From assembly GCA_020860025.1 (NCBI GenBank), contig JAJBVC010000165.1, forward strand, positions 1 to 9,279: a stretch of 9,279 nucleotides of DNA, written 5' to 3'. The stretch's first letter is position 1, and each line of letters opens with the position of its first letter. This stretch comes from Clostridiales bacterium (GTDB lineage: Bacteria > Bacillota > Clostridia > Oscillospirales > Acutalibacteraceae). The position numbers were made by a program, and so were the translations under genes. Below are positions 6,051 to 9,279 of the stretch, one piece after another. The notes under the pieces were generated by a model. It searched no databases. It was given only the letters and a program-made list of their open reading frames with translations, and was not told the origin of the DNA.

Positions 6051-6123
6051 AATCCCCACATCTCCGCCACAAAAAGCAGGCTTGTCCTGCTTTTTTTAAT
6101 GGGGATTTGAACCCAAGAGGGTC
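6051..6123 (+). repeat. Direct repeat copy B: tRNA-Ser 3' end plus terminator
   Basis: Second copy, 192 bp downstream of copy A. It carries the last 19 nt of the tRNA including CCA, the same terminator (stem 6073-6080 with 6086-6093, seven T to 6097) and the inverted T-arm sequence. No tRNA 5' half precedes it. Such copies of a tRNA 3' end are typical of attachment-site remnants, but no integrase gene is nearby. Confidence 0.88.
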
Positions 6124-6170
6124 GTCGTCCAAACGCATTTCGCAAAAGGTCACGCTCGGTTCTTTGTTTC

Positions 6171-6199
6171 TTGACAGTGTTGATTTAATTTTGTATTAT
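6171..6199 (+). promoter_or_regulatory. Promoter of csaA and the oxidoreductase gene
   Basis: TTGACA at 6171-6176, 17-bp spacer and TATTAT at 6194-6199, a near-consensus sigma-A-type promoter giving a leader of about 40 nt. Confidence 0.75.
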
Positions 6200-6243
6200 T
6201 GAATTATAAATATTAACCGAGCATTTTTGGAGGACGTACTGTA

Positions 6244-6573
6244 ATGATAAGCATTGACGATTTTCAAAAGGTGGATATGAGAGTCGGAACGATTATTGAC
6301 GCTGTCGTAAACAAAGGGGCGAGAAAGCCTGCTTACAAATTAAAGATTGATTTGGGTGAGGAAATCGGTATAAAAACCTCATCGGCACAGCTTACCAAGC
6401 TCTATTCGCCGTCTGATTTAATTGGCAGGCAGGTGATAGCCGTTGTGAATTTTCCGCCGATAAGAATTTCAGAGGTTAAAAGCGAAGTGCTTGTCCTTGG
6501 GGCTGATTCCGACAGCGGTGTTGTTTTGCTTGGTGTGGAACGAAAAGTTGAAAACGGTATAAAAATATTTTAA
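6244..6573 (+). CDS. csaA: CsaA-like tRNA-binding-domain protein
   Basis: 109 residues, a stand-alone OB-fold tRNA-binding domain (EMAP-II/Trbp111 type), described in Bacillus as a chaperone linked to protein export and able to bind tRNA. The family signatures are FQKVDMRVGTI near the start, ARKPAYKLKIDLGEEIGIKTSSAQLT in the middle and IAVVNFPP plus KSEVLVLGA near the end; the NFPP and SEVLVLG motifs are typical of the bacterial CsaA group. The GGAGG site at 6229-6233 has good spacing. It has its own strong promoter and precedes the oxidoreductase gene by about 30 bp, so they are probably co-transcribed, though no functional link is known to me. It lies near a tRNA gene, which may be chance. 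Confidence 0.93.
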   Translation: MISIDDFQKVDMRVGTIIDAVVNKGARKPAYKLKIDLGEEIGIKTSSAQLTKLYSPSDLIGRQVIAVVNFPPIRISEVKSEVLVLGADSDSGVVLLGVERKVENGIKIF

Positions 6574-6605
6574 CTGTTTAATTTACAGTGGGAAAGGTTA
6601 TGAAA

Positions 6606-7580
6606 ATGAAAAAGTACAACTGGGCTGTAATAGGCTGTGGCTCAATAGCAAATGAAATGGCGCAGGCGATGACGGCGGAAAGCCGTGAAATTTATTCTGT
6701 TTACAGCAGAACATATGAAAAAACAAAAGTATTTGCCGAAAAATACGGTGTAAAAAAGATTTGCAAAAGTGCAGATGAAATATTTACCGATGATAATGTC
6801 GATATAGTGTATATTGCAACTCCGCATAATACTCATATTGATTATATAATCAGTGCGCTTGAAAACGGCAAGCACGTTTTGTGCGAAAAAGCGATAACAC
6901 TTAATTCGCAGGAATTGTCACGTGCAGTAAACCTTGCCAATGAAAAGGGTCTTATACTTGCCGAGGCTATGACCTCATACCATATGCCTATGTACAGCGA
7001 GCTGAGTAAGATTATTTCGCAAGGGAAGCTCGGTAAACTCAATGTTATGCAGGTAGCTTTAGGTTCGGCTAAGGAATATGATATGACAAACAGATTTTTT
7101 AATCCGAAGCTCGCCGGCGGAGCAATGCTTGATTTGGGTGTTTATGCGCTGTCGTTTATGCGATTTTTTATGACGGAGAATCCTCAGTCGATTTCTTCTT
7201 TCGTTAAAAAAGCACCGACAGGAGTTGACGAGCAGTCTGTCATAATTCTTGAAAATACAAAAAATGAGATGGCAACCATTCTTTTATCACTCGATTCAAA
7301 AATGCCTAAGAGAGGTACAGTTTCATTTGAAAACGGATATATTGAAATATATGAATATCCTCGTTCGGCTCAGGCTGTTATTACTTATACCGCCGACGGT
7401 AGCCGTGAGATTGTTGAAAACGGCGATACTAAAAAGGCGCTTGTCTATGAGGTTTGCGATATGGAAAGAGCTGTAAGCGGTGAGAAAAATAATATGCATC
7501 TTGATTATACGCAGGATGTTATGCAAATAATGACAAAGCTTCGCCGTGACTGGAATATTATTTATCCTGAAGAAATGTGA
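6606..7580 (+). CDS. Gfo/Idh/MocA family NAD(P)-dependent oxidoreductase
   Basis: About 324 residues. An N-terminal Rossmann fold with GCGSIA (residues 10-15) binds NAD(P); the IATPHNTHIDY segment and LCEKAITLN (E94-K95) carry the family's catalytic lysine. The C-terminal alpha/beta domain includes GGAMLDLGVYALSF (about 171-184). The usual Glu-Lys-Pro reads Glu-Lys-Ala. The overall pattern resembles the dihydrodiol/D-xylose dehydrogenase branch, but the substrate cannot be named. The start is set at the ATG at 6606 because GGGAAAGG (6589-6597) is 8 bp upstream; in-frame GTG at 6588 and ATG at 6600 are alternatives. It follows csaA and shares its promoter. Its stop is 5 bp before the right copy of the inverted repeat. 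Confidence 0.93.
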   Translation: MKKYNWAVIGCGSIANEMAQAMTAESREIYSVYSRTYEKTKVFAEKYGVKKICKSADEIFTDDNVDIVYIATPHNTHIDYIISALENGKHVLCEKAITLNSQELSRAVNLANEKGLILAEAMTSYHMPMYSELSKIISQGKLGKLNVMQVALGSAKEYDMTNRFFNPKLAGGAMLDLGVYALSFMRFFMTENPQSISSFVKKAPTGVDEQSVIILENTKNEMATILLSLDSKMPKRGTVSFENGYIEIYEYPRSAQAVITYTADGSREIVENGDTKKALVYEVCDMERAVSGEKNNMHLDYTQDVMQIMTKLRRDWNIIYPEEM

Positions 7581-7585
7581 TTAAA

Positions 7586-7771
7586 TCAGTCTGTCGATAA
7601 AGCAGTCATAACCACGCTCATATTGTAAAAATAGAAATATCTTTTATCTTTTAATAACAAAAAAGTCATCTTATCACAACAACAATTTAAAAGCACCAAG
7701 ACCTTAATGTTCTTGGTGCTTTTGAGCGTTTTAAGCCTTTTGCTCGGGGGCAGTACCATCGTACAGCTCCC
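7586..7771 (+). repeat. Right copy of inverted 3'-UTR repeat (structured RNA candidate)
   Basis: It starts 5 bp after the oxidoreductase stop codon and is in the sense direction of that gene, just as the left copy is in the sense direction of the lipoprotein gene. The order is conserved box 7586-7620, AT-rich linker, variable hairpin 7689-7701 with 7711-7723, GAGC...GCTC hairpin (7724-7745), and the GGGGGCAGTAC...GTAC...CTCCC hairpin ending at 7771. Compared with the left copy, four stem positions of the variable hairpin differ on both arms so that pairing is kept. This is strong evidence of selection on RNA structure, or of terminators diverging under that constraint. Positions 7581-7895 contain no gene. 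Confidence 0.88.
7689..7723 (+). terminator. Variable hairpin of right repeat copy
   Basis: A 13-bp stem with a 9-nt loop, preceded by A-rich and ending in T-rich sequence (CTTTTG on plus, CTTTTAAA on minus). It can act as a terminator on either strand but the T-runs are short. It corresponds to 50-83 in the left copy. Confidence 0.5.
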
Positions 7772-7812
7772 ACTCCCAAAATGCTTAATTCTGACTACTT
7801 TCTCAACATCTG

Positions 7813-7855
7813 CCAGCGTGCAGAAATCTGTAATTTAACTTTTTCTACACGCTGG
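7813..7855 (+). other. Long imperfect hairpin before the terminator
   Basis: CCAGCGTG (7813-7820) pairs with CACGCTGG (7848-7855) and continues inward, after one mismatch, with AGAAA pairing TTTCT. It lies between the conserved repeat and the terminator at 7856-7886 and is a candidate further domain of the same RNA. The left copy cannot be checked because the window ends. Confidence 0.55.
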
Positions 7856-7886
7856 GGTCGAAAACATTTGCGTTTTCGACCTTTTT
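7856..7886 (+). terminator. Intrinsic terminator, plus strand
   Basis: A perfect 10-bp stem GGTCGAAAAC/GTTTTCGACC (7856-7865 with 7872-7881), 6-nt loop and five T at 7882-7886. It would end any RNA coming from the oxidoreductase gene or from the repeat element. It has no T-run on the minus strand, so it is oriented against the next, convergent, operon only by position. Confidence 0.85.
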
Positions 7887-7895
7887 AGGTTGCTT

Positions 7896-8348
7896 TCAGG
7901 ACATCTTTTTTTTGCCTGTGTTTACAATAAATTGATTGTGACAGTGTGGGCAGTTAACATTTATTTTTCCCTTATTTTTTGGCAGGCGCAGTACCTTTTT
8001 GCATTTTTTGCATTTTACAAATTTATGCTCTTTACGCTGCTGCCATTTTGTTTTATTAAATTTATGCTTTTGCTTTATTTTGCCTGTAAATCTGAGCCAA
8101 TTCTGATTTTCGTGTCTGCGCATTTCTATATTTTTTGAGAATACACGAAACATTGAAAAGATAATAACCGCAGTAGATAAAATAAGAAGCACATAGTAAG
8201 ATACGGTCGAAAAGCGGTAGGCGATATTACTTAGAATAATGCCTATCAAATAAAAGATAAGAAGTGCCTTTGTCAGCTGGTCATAGCCGTATCTGCCAAC
8301 CATAAAATGCTGAAATTTGTAAGACAATTTTGTAAAAAACTTTCTCAT
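7896..8348 (-). CDS. Two-helix membrane protein with C-terminal zinc ribbon
   Basis: 150 residues. A basic N-terminus is followed by two hydrophobic segments (about residues 28-44 and 50-66) joined by a short turn, then a strongly basic stretch (about 77-110) and a zinc ribbon with C113-x2-C116 and C133-x2-C136 (KCKKCKKVL ... CPHCHNQF). The basic region and ribbon are probably cytoplasmic by the positive-inside rule. It has no known function that I can name. It starts 33 bp after the J-domain gene and is almost certainly in the same operon, so it may work with that protein at the membrane. Confidence 0.85.
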   Translation of the reverse strand: MRKFFTKLSYKFQHFMVGRYGYDQLTKALLIFYLIGIILSNIAYRFSTVSYYVLLILSTAVIIFSMFRVFSKNIEMRRHENQNWLRFTGKIKQKHKFNKTKWQQRKEHKFVKCKKCKKVLRLPKNKGKINVNCPHCHNQFIVNTGKKKMS

Positions 8349-8381
8349 AATTATCGCTGCCTTTATTTATAAATTAAAAAT

Positions 8382-9221
8382 TTACATATTGGAATTATCG
8401 CCGTAATTTTCGCCGAAATAAGCGCTGCCGTTACCATTACCGTTACTGTTATCGTTACCGTAAAAGCCGTCGTCGTATTCTCCGCTGTCCTGCGAATAAG
8501 ATGAATCGGGGTAATCATATTCGTAATTGTTGTAATTTTGACCGCCTATAAAGCTGAATAAAAGCCTTATTACAAAGCGAATTATTATAATTATTAAAAT
8601 GATTCTCAATATTCTTCCGACGCATCCGCTGTGGTCTGAGCGTGTAGTGTACGTTCTTCGGCGACCTTGATTATAGTCGCCACCGCCGCCCGCAAAATCA
8701 AAAAATGATGAAAACGGATTATAATCAAGCGGATTGATGCCGTTTGTTATATTTTCATAAGCCTGCTTGTATGTCGGATTATTCGGCTCTTTTGCATAGG
8801 CTGTGCGTATATGGTCTTCGGCAATGCTTCTTTTTCCGAGCGACATATTTGCAAGAGCCGATAAATAATACCACTGTGCATTTCTGTCCTCAATATTATT
8901 GAGCAGATTTATTGCCTGCTGATATTGACCGCTTTTAATAAACTGCGCAGCCGAATTCAGATAATCGGGAGCGGAATTGCCGCTGCTGCGAGATGAACGG
9001 TGTGTTCCTGCGCCGTATTCCTGCGACTGATAAGAATTTGCGTTACCGTTTTTTATCTGGTCGTATGCGGCATTGATTTCCGCCATCTTTTTTTCGGCAA
9101 GCTTGTCGTTTGGGTTGAGGTCGGGGTGGTATTTCTTTGCCAGCTTTTTATATGCTTTTGTACATTCTTCTTCGCTGGCACCGTCAGGCACACCGAGAAC
9201 TTTATAAGGATTAGTAATCAT
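8382..9221 (-). CDS. Membrane-anchored J-domain protein with TPR-like repeats
   Basis: 279 residues. An N-terminal J domain (about residues 1-60; NPYKVLGVPDGASEEECTKAY then the HPD motif at 32-34) should stimulate a DnaK-type Hsp70. A Ser/Gly/Gln linker leads to helical TPR-like repeats (about 88-160: AAQFIKSGQYQQAINLL, YYLSALANMSLGKRSIAEDHI, AYAKEPNNPTYKQAYENI). Next come a glycine-rich patch (FAGGGGDYNQGRRR), one very hydrophobic segment RIILIIIIIRFVIRLLFSF, and a C-terminal tail rich in Tyr, Asp, Asn, Ser and Gly. It lacks the G/F-rich zinc-finger architecture of true DnaJ, so it is not dnaJ itself. AAGGGAAG lies just before the ATG. I saw no convincing promoter in the 58 bp upstream. The next gene in the operon encodes the zinc-ribbon membrane protein. 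Confidence 0.9.
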   Translation of the reverse strand: MITNPYKVLGVPDGASEEECTKAYKKLAKKYHPDLNPNDKLAEKKMAEINAAYDQIKNGNANSYQSQEYGAGTHRSSRSSGNSAPDYLNSAAQFIKSGQYQQAINLLNNIEDRNAQWYYLSALANMSLGKRSIAEDHIRTAYAKEPNNPTYKQAYENITNGINPLDYNPFSSFFDFAGGGGDYNQGRRRTYTTRSDHSGCVGRILRIILIIIIIRFVIRLLFSFIGGQNYNNYEYDYPDSSYSQDSGEYDDGFYGNDNSNGNGNGSAYFGENYGDNSNM

Positions 9222-9279
9222 TTTCTTCCCTTATTCATAAACATTATTGCAAAACAGAATAGCACTGATTTTTTACAAG

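Noticed and set aside
5737..6153. Minus-strand open frames of 138 and 80 codons across the tRNA-Ser region
   Set aside because: They lie antisense to tRNA-Ser and its repeats, contain a repeated segment that reflects the DNA duplication, and have no ribosome binding site. They are spurious.
1..7771. A transposon or integrative element bounded by the inverted repeats
   Set aside because: The repeats look like terminal inverted repeats, but the DNA between them encodes ordinary metabolic genes with no transposase or integrase, and the repeats contain RNA-like hairpins placed after gene stops.
7736..7812. Weak resemblance of the right repeat (minus strand, ...TTAAGC...CGATGGTACTGC...) to the middle of 5S rRNA
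   Set aside because: Only short strings match and the rest of a 5S molecule, including its terminal helix, is absent. It is not a 5S gene; a distant fossil cannot be excluded.
7890..8138. Plus-strand open frame of 82 codons
   Set aside because: It is antisense to the zinc-ribbon membrane protein gene, whose paired cysteines and membrane helices are far more convincing.

Overview
The window looks like a chromosomal segment of a low- to mid-GC Firmicute, most plausibly a gut clostridium of the Ruminococcus/Oscillospiraceae type. The grounds are AT-rich intergenic DNA, strong TTGACA/TATAAT-type promoters with 17-bp spacers, GGAG-type ribosome binding sites, Ser/Asp/Thr-rich lipoproteins and the character of the encoded proteins. 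The species assignment is an inference. Most genes are ordinary metabolic or housekeeping genes. I see no integrase, transposase, CRISPR array or recognisable defence system. The unexplained material is in the intergenic DNA.

Layout: (1) 1-250 holds the left copy of a roughly 190-bp repeat and a strong hairpin. (2) 250-1107 (-) encodes an orphan family-3 solute-binding lipoprotein, divergent from (3) 1487-2050 (+), an unrecognised Thr/Ser-rich lipoprotein. The gap between them carries promoters for both and a palindrome. (4) 2116-3715 (+) is a threonine ammonia-lyase (ilvA) plus ridA unit with its own promoter; RidA removes the reactive enamine/imine products of the first enzyme. (5) 3880-4260 (+) is a small MmcQ/YjbR-family gene between two near-identical terminators, with a perfect palindrome over its promoter. 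(6) 5682-4315 (-) is hisH-hisF, encoding imidazole glycerol phosphate synthase. (7) 5786-5877 (+) is tRNA-Ser(CGA), followed by a 72-bp partial duplication of its 3' end and terminator and a stem-loop-rich core. (8) 6244-7580 (+) is csaA plus a Gfo/Idh/MocA oxidoreductase. (9) 7586-7886 is the right copy of the repeat, inverted, ending in a terminator. (10) 9221-7896 (-) is a J-domain/TPR/membrane protein and a two-helix membrane protein with a C-terminal zinc ribbon.

The best candidate for something undescribed is the repeat pair (1-193 and 7586-7771). Both copies lie directly downstream of a gene's stop codon in the same sense relative to that gene. They share a 53-bp perfect block and a 35-bp block with one mismatch. 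Between these is a hairpin whose stem sequence differs but whose pairing is preserved by four paired substitutions. That pattern points to a conserved structured RNA, as a 3' UTR or independent small RNA. The tRNA-Ser-derived repeat is the second unusual feature.
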